A DNA stretch of 64,000 nucleotides, from the NCBI GenBank assembly GCA_002104945.1, contig MCFH01000019.1:280501-344500 (forward strand), given 5' to 3'. Shown here piece after piece: positions 27,481 through 43,001 of this stretch. Both the position numbers and the translations under genes were made by a program. The notes beneath the pieces were generated by a model. The model searched no databases. It saw only the letters and a program-made list of their open reading frames with translations, and was not told the origin of the DNA. Origin of the DNA: Piromyces finnis. Taxonomy: Eukaryota > Neocallimastigomycota > Neocallimastigomycetes > Neocallimastigales > Neocallimastigaceae. The stretch's first letter is position 1; each line of letters begins with the position of its first letter.

Positions 27481-28338
27481 TATATTGTGGTGTAATTGTT
27501 ATTTTTTTTTTTTTTTTTCTTTAATTATAAATATATAATAAAAAGATATTGAAATAAGATTTAAAAATATAGATTGTTTTTTTAATATTTATTAGTTTTG
27601 CTTTGTTTTTTATATTTATTCTTTTCTTTTAAAAAGTACATTATTTTATTCTCTCTATATAATAAAAGAAAAAAAAAAAAACTAAATTCTTTAAAAAATT
27701 AAAATTTACATAATTTGTTTTTTTTTTTTTTTTTTTTTTGGTTTTTAAATTCCTTTGTTTTTTATAATTATTATTTTTTTATAAAGAGGGAATACTTTTT
27801 TATTTATAATTATTTATAATTTTTAAAACTATGATTAAGTATTTATATATATTTATGTTTTATTTTTTTTTTACTATTTAAAAAAATTAATTTAATTAAA
27901 ATAATGCTTCATAAGCAAATTATTTGTAATTTTATATTATTAAAATATGGTTAATTTTTTACTTTTTATTATTAAACTCTATTTCAATTATCTAATTTAT
28001 ATTTATATATTAAATATATTTTATTAAAAATAATCTTTTCTTAAAAAAACTTTAAAAAAAAATAATTTTCAAATATATTTAAATATACTACTAGTAAATA
28101 TACTAATACTTTCATTAGAAGAAACTACTAGAAAAATTATTTTTTTTCCAATTTATTATTATATTAAACTAGTCAATATATTTATATTTATAATTACGAA
28201 TAGTTATATTTACTTTAATTAATCATTAATTTTTTTAAGGCGAAAAAAAAGGGAGAAAAAAGGTAATTTATTTTATATATACAATAATTTTTTAAATAAA
28301 AAATTATTTAATATGTATATCCTCTATTAATTATTAAT
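27481..28338. other. Intergenic
   Basis: Very AT-rich DNA between LINE debris and the 3' end of the minus-strand barrel-protein gene. Several homopolymers; no gene seen. The last 100 bases are probably that gene's 3' UTR. Confidence 0.5.
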
Positions 28339-29863
28339 TTACCAGTGTTGAGCACCATGAGTCTTAGTTGGGTATGGGTCATCATATAAAGCAACACGTG
28401 GTAAACCATCTTCACTACTTAAAGTGAAAGTGTATGAAGCTGGTAATGGAGTGTTGGCTGGAGCATTGCTTCTGCGGCTAACACTACGAGTAACACCACG
28501 CTTAATGGTAGAAGCACCTCTAGTTAAAGAACGCTTTACAGTACCAAAGGCTTCTGGGAATTTTTGCTTTAAGTCATCATATTTTTGTGGGCTTTGACGC
28601 TTTAACATTAATAAAGCAACACCAGCAGCACCTACAACACCAAAACCAATAACACCAGCAGTAACTGGAGCGTTAGTTTCACCATCATCTTCTTCTTCAA
28701 CAACTGGAGAAACTACATTATCATTTTCCTTAACTGGTTTGTCATTGTTATTCTTTTCGACTGGCTTTGGAGTAACTGGTTTTTGAGCAATTGGCTTTTC
28801 AATTGGCTTTTCAACTGGCTTTGGAGCAACAACTGGACCAGCATTTGGACCAGCAACAATTGGACCAGTAACTGGAGTAGCTGGAGTAGCTTGAGCAACT
28901 GGGGTAATTGGAGCAACTGGAGTAACTGGAACAACCTTAGTGGTGGTTAACTTATGGATAGTAGTGGTGGTGGTAGTGGTAGTGGTAGTGGTAGTGGTGG
29001 TAGTCTTACGGGTAGTAGTTGTAGTAGTCTTACGGGTGGTAGTAGTGGTCTTGTGGGTAGTAGTCTTACGAGTAGTAGTCTTGTGGTGGTCATCATCACC
29101 CTTATCAAAAGCACCAGATTTCCATGGGTAAGATTTCATACCTCTTCCACGTTGTTTGTTTAAGTTTTTAGCAGCTTCCTTGAAGGATTCAAGGATAGTA
29201 CTCTTAGAAACACCTTGCTTTTCAGCGAAACGACTAACAGCGGAACCATTGTAGTGTGGACCATCAATAATTTCATTAGAATCCTTATCAAGGATAGCGA
29301 AAATCATATCAACAACACCAGTACCGTGTCTAGCAAGCATTCCGAAAGCTTCAGAAGAAAGATCGACTTGAGTTTCATCACAGGAACCACATTGGTCAAC
29401 AACCTTGGCTCTAACTATTATCATAATTTTATTATTTTTTTATACATTTAATTACCCTATACCAATCAAACTTTTAATAAAATTTTTAAAAATCTATTGA
29501 AAATGATACATACTAACTTTGTAGTCACCAGTAGCCTTGTCATCAATAATCATACCAACATAGTAGTTATCACAGTATTTGTATGGCTTGCTTTTGAAAT
29601 ATTTTTCATGCTATTTTTTTTTTTTTAATTATTATTATAATTATTTATTGTTAATTATTATTCCTAATTTTAAACATAATTTTTTATTTTTTACTTACTA
29701 AAGCAACAAATAATCTGTTATCTGGAAGACTAATTTCACACTTTGGATTCTTTTCAGTGTGACATTCATCTGGACAACCATAGAAAGTTGAGGAATATGG
29801 ATAATATGTACCAACAACTGAACCAACAAATATGGTGAATAAAGCAAAAATAAAAGATTTCAT
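28339..29863 (-). CDS. Membrane-anchored expansin-like / double-psi beta-barrel surface protein
   Basis: Minus-strand exons 29699-29863, 29514-29610 and 28339-29414 join to 445 residues. Seen: a signal peptide (MKSFIFALFTIFVGSVVGTY). Next comes an N-terminal Cys-containing barrel domain of about 120 residues (TFYGCPDECH, VIRAKVVDQCGSC, VDLSSEAFGMLA, GTGVVDMIFAILD), the pattern of RlpA/expansin-type barrels. A long Thr-rich stretch (28955-29090, ACC/ACT codons) and Pro/Val/Lys repeats follow. Then there is one transmembrane helix (VTAGVIGFGVVGAAGVALLML) and a basic, Ser-rich tail of about 100 residues. Known: expansin-type domains loosen cell-wall polysaccharides, and Thr-rich stalks are heavily O-glycosylated. 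There is no second expansin domain. I infer a cell-surface protein whose barrel projects on a stalk; activity is unproven. Confidence 0.82.
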
Positions 29864-32800
29864 CTTTTTTTATTATATATATTATATTAATTTATATTTT
29901 TTTATATATTATTTTTATTTGTTTATTTTTTTTTAAGTAAATCTCCCTTTTTTTATTATTTTTATTATTATTAATTAATTTCTTTTTAGATTCCAAAAAA
30001 AAAAAAAAAGGTTCAAAATATTTTTTTAATATTATTTAAAAAAAATTAAAATATAGAAAGGAAATAGGCCTTTATTTATATAATTATGATAAATAAATAT
30101 AATTAATAATAATAATAATTTTTTTTTTTTTTAAATATATTTATAATCAATAGAAATGAATATATAAAGTCGTATTATTAAAAGATATTAACAAATATTC
30201 ATAAATATTCATGTATATTATATATTAATATATATTAAAATTTAATAGGTAATATTGATTTTTAATTTATATTTTATATTAGAATATATAGTTATAATAA
30301 ATTTAATTAAAAATTAATATTTCCAATATATTGTTTGTTCTATATTTTTTTTATACATTTTTAAATAGCATTTCTATTCGTTAACAAATAATTCATTCAT
30401 TATAAACTATATTTATAATAAATCATCTAATTTAAAACTATATATTAAAAGTTAAAATATTAATAAAGGGTTTTTTTATTTTATATTAATATTGTATTAC
30501 AAAATAATATAAAAATATATTTAACAAATTAATATGTTATATATTTGTGTAATATATTGATTTATTGATTTATATTAATAATATATTTTTTATGTAATAA
30601 TTATTAAAATAAAATAAATTTATTATTATTTAAAGTTTCAATAAAAATTCTTTAAAAAAAATAATATATATAATTAATATATTTCTATATATATTTCGAT
30701 TAATATATATTATAGTATATATAATTAATATATTCTAATATACAATTTAATTTAAAACTAAAAAATTTTAATTTTTAAAAAGAAAAATTTAAATCTTTTT
30801 GTGTCACCTAGAATAGTAGCACCACCATCATAAATAATAGGAATGAAACAAAAAAAAACAGAAAATTATAATATAAAAATGTGGGTAGTTTTCTTTTTCG
30901 TTTCCCTATACTTTAGGCTTATATGAAAATAAAAGCATCGCAGAACCATCATATTGTAGGATAAAAAAATAATATTTATGGATAAATGAATTCCATTTTA
31001 AATTATAGGTAAATTATGGGAATAGAATCATAATTTATATAACATGCATAGTATTAAATATATTCTTTTCTTTTATATTTAACTTAATATTATTCATTAT
31101 AAATAGTTTTTTTTCTTTTTTAATCTGACATTACTACTTTATAAAATGCATTCTTTTCTTTACTAATTCAATGTTTGCCGTCGTTAAAATCAGTTCTTTT
31201 TTATCAAAATTGTAAAGGATAAGTGAGGATGCTTTATTTTAGGGTTAGATTTAAAGTATATTAAAAGGGGTGGTTTTTTTATTTTTTTTTTTTTTTTGAT
31301 TTAGAAAAAGCCTTTTATGTTATTAATAATACTCTCACATATATTAGAAATAAATGTTAATTTTTAAAATTTCTTAGTATAAAATTTGGTAAACATTATT
31401 AATTATATTTTATATATTTTAAAAAAAACAAATAATTTAATGAAATATATTGCATGATGATTCTTTATAATATATTATTAATTAAAGTTTAAACTTTATA
31501 TTAAATATATATTAATTTTTCTTATTTGTGACACTTTATAAATTGAGCTTAATTTGGTTTTTAATCTTTTACTTACTACAATAAGAAATTTTAATTTTTT
31601 TTTAATTAATTGTAATAAATAGAATAATAAATTTAATTCATTATTTAAATATAAATAAATGGATATAATAAATAAATTTTACTAAGAAAATAAATAGATA
31701 ATTACATAATTTCTAACAGTTTATATTATATTTAAGTGTATAATTAAATAAATTTAATTTATACTTTTTAAATATAAATGGATAATTAGATAAATAACTA
31801 TAAATTTAATATAGAATTTATTTTCCAATAAACATACCAAGAAAAAAAAAAAGAAATTAAACTTTTTTATTTAAAAAACAGTAGATTTTTAATAATTCTA
31901 CCTTTTTTTTTTTAAATAACCACAATAAAATTCTATAGCATTTTAAAACTAACCACCAGTACCACCATCCCATAACAAAATTATACTACAACACCCAGAA
32001 ACATATTTAATCCTACTAATATTTAAAAATTATTCAAAATAATAATACTATTTTAATTAAATAGGATGTAAATATTTTTAAAATAATTCTAATGGCTATT
32101 TTTTGGTTTAGATTGATTCTTTTAGAATATTTTTTTTTTTTGCTGAGTATTATAATCTATATTCTATAATATTATACTTTATTTTATTACATCTTTTTAT
32201 TTTTTTTTATATATATACTTTTTGTCATTATATATAACTTTTTCTTTACACCATTAAAATTAAAATACATATACCTGTATTATCATCCTTGATCATCATC
32301 GTAGGATGTATGATAGACACAAAAGAACAAAGAAGTTATCATCATTAAATATATACATTTATAGTAAATTGTAAATTGATTAGTACTTGAATCGTTTTAC
32401 ATTTGTAAAATTTTAATGTTTTACAAATTTATGACGTCTTTTTGTCCAAAGAATTCAAAATATACAAAGCATGACCTATTATTAATTATGGTTTAAAACA
32501 TATATTAATTAAAAAAAAATGATTAATAATTGTCCTATACAAAATAATATTAAACTTTATCAATAATAATTAACTGATATTTTATAGCCAAAAGTTAAAA
32601 TGCTTTAATTACATTTATGTATAAATTAAGTATTTATAATTTCATACAATGTATTAAATTGTAACATTAATTGTAATATAATAATGTAGAATTAGAATGA
32701 AATTAGAATGGAATTAGAATAGAATTAGAATAGAATTAGTGTTGTCACAATATACATGGTTTCTTTTTTTAACACTCATCAAATATATATATGTATTTAT

Positions 32801-33001
32801 ATATTATATATTTTATTTTTTTTTTTAATTTTATAGTATCTATTTTATTTATTTTTCATATAAAATTAGATTTTCTTATTTAAAGAAAAAAAAAATTAAA
32901 ATCTATTTTACAATAAAAATTATTTATTATGCTATTAAGGATAAAAAATTTAATTACAATTATTTTTATTTTAAATAAATAGATAGGTGGGTGGGGTGTG
33001 C
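29864..33001. other. Intergenic, 3.1 kb
   Basis: One of the most AT-rich stretches in the window. Two slightly less AT-rich patches occur near 30880-30960 and 31170-31270 without a supported frame. A degenerate GAATTAGAAT/TAGAATTAGAAT repeat lies near 32690-32740. Promoter sequence for the minus-strand barrel gene should sit near 29864-30100. I see no gene, RNA or mobile element. Confidence 0.5.
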
Positions 33002-34795
<1,794 letters not shown>

Positions 34796-34851
34796 CTTTT
34801 TTTTTTTTTTTTTTGGAGTATTAATGTTTTTCTTAAATAAGCATGACGTTG

Positions 34852-34882
<31 letters not shown>

Positions 34883-36266
34883 TTTATTTATTTATTTATT
34901 TACTTATTTTTAGAACAAAGAATATTATATATATTATAGAATTATAATTCTAGTTGGTTATAATATCATTTAATAATAGTGATGATTAAATCATTAATAA
35001 ATTTCTAATCATATAATCACTATAATTTTTAACGATTCATTGATAATATATTAAATACTTTTATAGCATTAAATATACAATATATTTTTATTATTATTAA
35101 GCTTTATTATCAATCAATTGTTGTAATGGATATAAAATATTCTTCTTCCCTTTTTTTTTTTTTATGTTCTAACAACTTTTATTAATAAAAATAAATTTAT
35201 ATTTTATTTTCATCCTAATTGGATGGATTTTATTGGTTAATACAAAATTTAGTATTTCCTCTCTAATTATAATAAAAAGATATGTGTAAAAAGTTTTTCA
35301 AGTTACATAAATAGGATTACAAGTACTTTTATAAAAAGTGAAAAGAATTAAAAAAAAAAATAAAAAGTCTAGAACTAATAAAACTTTTATTATTTGATGG
35401 AATATAAAAAAATTATATTTCGCATTCCCAACTCTCTTGATGAATTAGCCCAGAGCTTATAGATACAAATTGAATGAAAAAATGGAATAACAATTTCGAT
35501 TGTTGACTTTTATAAAAATTTATTCAAACATACCTATCTATTCATGATCTACTAAAAAAAGTTAAAAAGGAAAAGATGTCATCGTAAAATTATACTAATT
35601 TTCAAAACTCTAAATAAAGTATTACAACTTATTAATGTTATATTTATCGTTATTCATTATTACTATTTGAACATTGATAGTTTCTTTAAAATAAATAAAA
35701 AAAAAAAGTCTTTTTTCAATTTTACTTTTATTTTTTACTTTTTTTTTTTTTTTTAATTGTAATGTTGATTAGTTTGAAAATAATAGTTAAAATATTTAAT
35801 AATTACTTGTGATTACGGTAGGTAATATCGTTTCTAAAAACTTTAAAAATAATAATAAAATATATTAAAAATATAAATAAAATAAAAAATATTTTAAATC
35901 TTTACTTTTGGCCTTTGAACAATATATATATATATATATATTTTATGTTAAAAAACATAACTTGAATAGTGGAAATCATAGAATAAATATATTCTTTTTT
36001 TTTTTTTTTTTTTTTCTTGTTTTTAAAATAGTTGTTTTTAAAATTATTAAAAAAAAAATGAAATATAGATTTTTTATTGAGTAAGAAATATATGAAATAT
36101 ATTTATAAAATATAAAATAAAAAATCTATATCAATAATTTGAAATTTATTGGGTATGATAAAAATATAGATTATAATGATATAAAGATCAAATCCGTTTG
36201 GCCAAAAAAAAAATTTGAAAAAGCAATGGCTATTGTATCGTGAATATGGAAAAAAAAAAAAGGCTT
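34796..36266. other. Intergenic, 1.5 kb
   Basis: AT-rich, with T runs near 34797 and 34854 directly upstream of the ABC gene start, and A/T-rich DNA beyond. The right end is 3' flank of BUB1. No gene seen. Confidence 0.5.
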
Positions 36267-39200
36267 TCAAAACTTATTTATAGCAAGACATTGTGCTGAA
36301 AGAAGTCTTAAATAACCCATTAAATTATATTGAGAAGAACGATCATGTTGTGAAAGCCAGGTTTCAAAGGATTGTCGAATGGTACGAATTTCTTGAATAC
36401 TTGGGAAACGTTCTTCATAATAAATATTATTATGAGTGGTGGTGGTGGTAGCAGTATTGGAAATAGGTGAAAAAGACGAAGGTTTGGTATATAAATTAAT
36501 ATTTTCGAGACTAAGAGAAGAATTGATAGTTTTAGCATTTAATAATACATCAAAAAGTCTTTGCCATAATTCTCTTTGCCAGTATCTTTTAAAGGTCTTC
36601 TTAATACGAAGATGTGGTCTTTTACGAATAGAAAGTGATGATAAATCAGAGGAAGAATACGTTGTTTTCTTTATTGGTTTCTTTTCTTGACCAGAAAAGT
36701 CATATATAGTATAGTTGGCATCTTCATCCCTTCCAAATTCCCGTCTTTCGTTTTCGGAAAGCTTATCTGTATTATGGTAGGCATCGTCGCCGCTCGTGTC
36801 TTCCTCTTCTTCAACTTCCATATATTCATTGAAAAGAAGGGCATGAATAACACCTGCAACACCATACCAATCAATTTCATAAAGGTAGGGTTGATGATGA
36901 CGAATTTCCCAACAATGATTGCCTTGATTTAGATTGGGGTCGGGATTAACTGTTTTTATACGAGAAGATTCGGTTGAAGTTCTCTTTTCATAGTTACGGG
37001 AAGAAATGCTATTAACACTTGTCGCTGGTGTAGCTGCATTCATTTCAATTTCTGATATGGATTGTCTAAACCAAAGACTACCTTCAGTCATGCTAAAGTC
37101 TGTTAAATCAATACTTTGGCCAAAGTCAATCAGTGATAATCCATAGTTATTCCAACCTTCTTGTCCACCGGCACAATATCTTGGGGAACAAAGTTCTTTG
37201 TCATCGTTAAAGAACTTTCTATAACTTTCTACTAACGGCATTCTTAACATGAAATTATCAATCTTAATGTCCGAATGAATAATGTTGCTTTGATGAAGCG
37301 TTTCCACCATCTTTAAAATTTCAATGGTATAGAAAACAACTAAAACTTCATGAATCTTTTTCGTTTCATCAAATCCATCATACTCTGATGAAGACGAAAG
37401 AATACATTGATATATTTTTTCCTTGGTTTCACTGAACGAATTATTTTCTATCACCATTTTTGATTTAGATCGACGATGACTATTAGCTTTGGAACGACTT
37501 AATGCGGATGATAAACTTTTAATACTGTGCTTCAGCAATGTATCATAGGTATTTGCCATAGCTGCTGGACTACTAATGTCACTATGAATACGGAATTGAT
37601 AATTTAAAGCTTCCAAAAGACTACCAAATTCACAATATTCCATAAGAATATGACAAGCATTCTTATATTTGTAAAGTTGTTTGACCTTTACAAATGATGA
37701 ATCCATACCTTCATAACTTTGCATTCTTTGATGTAACTTTTGAATATTATAATATTCCATTGAATTAATGGCATTGTGTTGAATCTTTAAGGCTAGTTTT
37801 ATTCTCTTAGTGTAGGATGGAAGACTAAGTCGCTTTTTATCGATTGCATTATTATTAAAACCATACTCAGAATCATTGTAGGAGGAACTTAATTCATCAT
37901 CTAAAGAATTTAAACCAACTAAGTAAATCTTTGAAAATTCTCCTCGACCAATCTCTTTTATAACCTTGCACGAATTATTTTCGTAAAAAACGTATGAAAT
38001 ACCTTTTTTTATTTCATCTTCTAAAAGAGTAGGTGATGGGTTTCTAACTGTATTTCCAGAAGCTTTGGTATAATCTTCAATGATACATTTTAAATTTAGA
38101 AATTCTGGTCTTTTGGTATAATCTATTATTTTATTGTTAACAATATGGTTATTAATGTTTTTAATAAGATTCTTAAAATAATCATCCGTAATGTTATTGA
38201 ATTTTTTATCGATATATGGATTGGCGGTTCGAATATCTACAATAGCAATTTCATTTCTATGTGAAATAATTTTATTGTTTTCAGTAGGGAAGGGTGATGA
38301 AAAGGAAGAAACTGAAGTGACTCTTGATCGCCTTTTATTTTTTAGATTGTTTGAATAGATATCATGATTACTTTCTTGATTATAGTAAACTCGGGTAGAC
38401 GATGAAGTATTCATGTATGGCTTTTGTGTGGATTTTTTAACAGATGAAAAATGATTAATTATGCCATTGTCATCCTCCTTATTCTCATTGGTATCATCAT
38501 CATTATTACCAGTGTAAATTTGTTTACTCGATAATTTTAGATTTTCCATGGACTGATTTAAATCTACATGAAGATCAGAAGATGATGGCATATAATGTTT
38601 TTTAATTGATCTTCTGGAAGAGGTATCTAATTTATATTTATTACTTTTGGTTGTGCTTTCATTTTTAACATGAGAAATATATGTAGGAGCAACATTATCG
38701 TGATTCCAGGATGGTTCTCTAGTTTCATCTTCATCTAAATACTCATGGGTATTATAATCAACCTCTAGAAATTCTCTTTTATTAATTTCATCCATAATAT
38801 CAGATTTTTTATTTATTCTTTCTCTATTACGTTGACTTAAAGCCATTTGACTATGACGCCGTATTCTATCTTTCTTTATTTTTATTGGACTTTGAATTTC
38901 ATCAACCTTTAACGTATTCTTAGGTGTGGCACTGATATTATTTCCATTCCTATAGTAATAATAATTATCCATCTGTTGATTCACACTAGCCTCATCATTT
39001 TCTCTGGAATCAAAAATTGAATTAACAGTATTTTTTAAAATATCATTAACCTCTGACTTTGATACTCTTTTATCATGATCATCAACCCTTTTTATTGTTT
39101 CTTTCATATGGCTTACATTTTTATCTAAATCACTAATTGAACTCTTTAATTTATTTATTATATCCTTATCGGTAATTTCATCATCATTATCATAATCCGA

Positions 39201-41472
39201 ATCCTCTTTATCATTCCCTTTATTGACTTGATTTCTATTTTTTTTAATATTTAATGATGGAGAGACTAATTTATCATCATCAAACTTATATACGGATGGA
39301 AATAAACTATCTTGGGAATCTAATGATTCATTATTATCCCGAATAGTATGATATATTGGTATTGTTTCATTTTCATTTATTAATTCCTGTTGTAGTGAAT
39401 ATGATTTTAATGTATCATTATTATTATTAATATAGATTGGAGTTGGTGTATCTTCAATATGTTTTAAATTTTGTTCTTTATTTGGAGTTACTTGATTAAA
39501 AAGCAAAATAAAAAAAAAAAAAAGTTATATATATAGAATAATTTTAAAGAATGAATAATTATAAAATATAAAATTATATTTAAAATGAATAAATAATAAA
39601 ATTAATAAATATATAAATAAAAAATTAAAATTAAAAAGTTTAACATTATTTATGCATAGATGAATAAATCTTGTATTATGATTAATAATAATAAATACTT
39701 ACTTAAGTTTTCTTTATCATATTTTTCACTATCCATTGTTTCATAATATTTTGGATCAATGTTAAAGGTTAGATTATTATTATAAGAAGATTTATTATTA
39801 TTGTATTTATTATTCCTTTTTGAATGGAGAGGAGCATTTTGGAATATTGAACTTTTATTTGGATCATTCTCTTTGGAATTGTTACTTATACTTGCAGATA
39901 TATTAGTAAATATTTCTTCAAACATTTTATCATTATTATTATTATCATCATGATCAATATCCATATCTTCATCTGATATACGTTCCGATGAAGATGCGGA
40001 TTCCTTTCCCATTTTCAATGGATATCCTTTCATTATAGCTCTTAATTCCTCGAACGATATTTGATTGTTTTTGTATTCAAATACTTTACAATTTAACTGA
40101 TTCCATTGATTATTTAATAAATACTTGTATTGACTGCAGGTTATATCAGATGATAACTTTTCTGAATTTATTTTCATAATATTTTTATCCTTAAATATAT
40201 TACGTTTTCTATTATTATTTTCTTTCTTCGGTATTAATTCATTTGTGTTCTCTAATTCAACACTATTAACTATTACGGACTCATTTTTAATAATTGGTAA
40301 ATAATTGTCATAATTTTGTTCTAATGCTTCCTGTTTTAATTCACTTTCAATATCATGTTCAATAATGTTTAAATCAGATAATTGTAATTTATTATCATTC
40401 GGTATTTCATCTTGGCTGTATTCATAGTTATTTTTTAAATAATCTATTGAACGATATGGAAACTCAAAATTTTTAATTGCATCACATGAATTTAATGATT
40501 CATTATTCGCCTTTATTATGATATATTGTATTAATATAAAAAAAATATATAAATATAAATAATAAAAATTTATAAATATTATTATAAAATTATTTTAATT
40601 TTAATTATATTAGCTGTATAATATGGTTACATTATTCATTTTTACACGGTAAAATTCACTTTCTTGATTCTTATTTAAAAAATCTATTCTTCTTTTAAAT
40701 GCCTCATAATTTCTTTTTAGTCTTGGGAATGGTCTAGCTTTCCTTTTTATTCCTAAATGATATATTTTTCTTGCTTCATCATAACTTTAATATTAAAAAA
40801 ATAATAAAAAAGAAAAACAAGTTATATTAGAAAAAAAATAACTAAAAAGATTACTTATCTATACTTAAATATATAAATAAATGTTTTGTTTTGATAATTA
40901 TTATCATTATTATGTTTGATTTGAATTTAAGTTTTATTTTTTTACCTTTTTTCTATTTCTCTTAATTTTGAATATTCTTCATAATATGCAGCTAATTTTA
41001 AACATAAATTGTTCTTTTCTAAAAATTCAAATATGGATACAGGATCGTCAACAAATCCGGAATATATAACCCAGAATTTCAAATATCTAATATCATTAAT
41101 GTATCGTGGATCTCCATTTAATAATTTTAGTGCTTGAAAGATTATTGGTATAACATCATCCTCAATACTGAAATTTTCTATAGATTGATAATTTAGTTGT
41201 AACCATTGAACATACGAATTAAATACATCTAGTGGGTCATCCAATTCATCTATCAAACTAAGACTTTTCTTAAATATTATTTTAAGTTGTTTAATGTTTT
41301 TTATTTGATGACTATATATCATTCCATAGGATAGTACTTCTACCTCTGTATTACTATATTGAAAAAAGGAATTATTTAGACTTGATCTATTATTATCATC
41401 TCCATAATTATCTTTATTTTGCATTTCCATATAGAGTTGATTATTTATCATACTATTTTTATGTATATCCAT
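36267..41472 (-). CDS. BUB1: Spindle-checkpoint kinase BUB1
   Basis: Minus-strand exons 40946-41472, 40646-40784 (or ending at 40631), 39703-40510 and 36267-39490 give 1565 (or 1570) residues. Seen: an N-terminal Mad3/BUB1 TPR region (DDPLDVFNSYVQWLQLNY, YLKFWVIYSGFVDDP, ARKIYHLGIKRKARP), and a GLEBS-type Bub3-binding motif near 360-384 (VFEYKNNQISFEELRAIMKG). A KEN box lies at about 488-490 (YDKENLS). A long disordered middle leads to a kinase domain from about 1000, with Gly loop GRGEFSKIYL, LALKIQ, HSDIKIDNFML and IDFGQSIDL. The YEIDWYGVAGVIH block is typical of BUB1. Known: BUB1 sits at kinetochores, phosphorylates H2A and recruits checkpoint proteins. The two phase-0 donors for exon 2 (gtaaaa, gtaacc) differ by five residues. 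An extra upstream exon cannot be excluded. Confidence 0.93.
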
Positions 41473-43001
41473 GTTGTTTTTATTGATATACTATAAGATT
41501 CTATTGTTGTTAATAATTAAATCCTTTGGATTAAATATTATTCTTAGATAATGTGTATAAAAAAAAAAAGCAATTATAATATTATGAATGATTACCAAAG
41601 TTGAATTCAATTAAAATAAAGATAATTATAATTGATAATAAAATGAGTTGCTTTATATAAAATATTCTTAATTTTAATTGTTTAATATTTATTTAAATAT
41701 ATGATAGATTGTGTTTTTATTTTTATCCTTTCCTAAGAATTCTGTTGTGTAAACATTCCTTTGTAGTAATAAAATTTAATTATATTAAATTTTAAATCTT
41801 TTTTATTAAATAAAAATATTTAGTTAAGATATATTTATTTCTGCTTTGATTTATATTGACTTTTGGTGTGTGTTTTCAACTATTTAATAAAAAAGTGGGT
41901 ATAATCATTTACAATGAATATTTATTTTTTTTAATGATATTCATTTTTTTTATATAAAGATATAAAAAAAAATTTTAATTTTTTCCTTTTTTTTTTCCTT
42001 TTTTTTTTATTATTTTAAATTTTTTTTTCAAGATTTTTTAAACGAATTAATTAAATTAAAATGAATATAATCTAATATATGGATATTATATTTTATTGGA
42101 TAGAGAATATAATAAACTTTCAGTTTCAATAAAATAAAATATATTGACAATATAAAATAATATATTAGTAATATGTTTTTTATATGGTATAATATAAATG
42201 TTAAAAATTAATTGTACGACAATGAATTTAAATTTTATATTTTAAATATAAATAAATAAATAATAATTAAATAAATAGATAAATGTATAATTAAATAGAT
42301 AAATCAGTAATTAATTAAATAAATAATCAATTAATTAATGAAATAAATAAATATATAATGAATTTATCTCTACCTTCATATCCTCTTTTAAAAAAGGCAG
42401 AATTAAAAAGATTTATAATCAAAATAGGTAAACCTTTTTTCTTCATTATTATTTTTTTCCTTCATTATTATTTAAATTATTATAACTACTATAATAAATA
42501 AAAAAAAATTATATCCATTTTTCAAACACTACTATCATTTTAATAAAAAAACATTTTATGTATTTTATTTTTTAGAGTTATATGACTTATTTCATTACAA
42601 TGTGTTTATATTTTTTCTACTTGATATAGATGAATCTTTTATTAAAAGAAAAATATTTCTATTGCATTAGAGAATTTAACTTTTATGCGCAAAAAAATAA
42701 ATAAATCCCTTTTTATTATTATTGTATTTTCTTAGTATTTCATTATTGTGGTTGGTATTTATGGTAATAGTATTGTTATTTTGAATAATGTTATTGTTGG
42801 TATTTTTATTATTGATATTATCATAATTATTCTATTATTATTACAATCATTGTTATTATATTATCATTACTATTATAATTATTATAGTTTATTATAAATT
42901 AAATATATGGTATTTTTTTTTATTCAGATTACATAACAGTTATGATCTGTGTAATAAAATAGTATGCGGAATAATCAATAAATATAAAAAAAAAAAAATA
43001 T
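41473..43001. other. Intergenic, 1.5 kb
   Basis: AT-rich DNA between the BUB1 start and the CFD1 3' end. A tract of AATAAATAAAT-type repeats lies near 42250-42360. A possible 54-residue spliced frame near 42358-42660 is too weak to annotate. Nothing else is supported. Confidence 0.5.

Noticed and set aside
28940-29163. Plus-strand Val- and Ser/Gly-rich frames
   Set aside because: They are shadows of the Thr-rich codon repeat of the minus-strand barrel-protein gene.
36320-36932. Several small frames on both strands
   Set aside because: They are shadows of the BUB1 kinase exon in other frames.
42358-42660. Possible two-exon small protein (MNLSLPSYPLLKKAELKRF...)
   Set aside because: Only about 54 residues, no family resemblance, and splice borders are easy to find by chance in this DNA.
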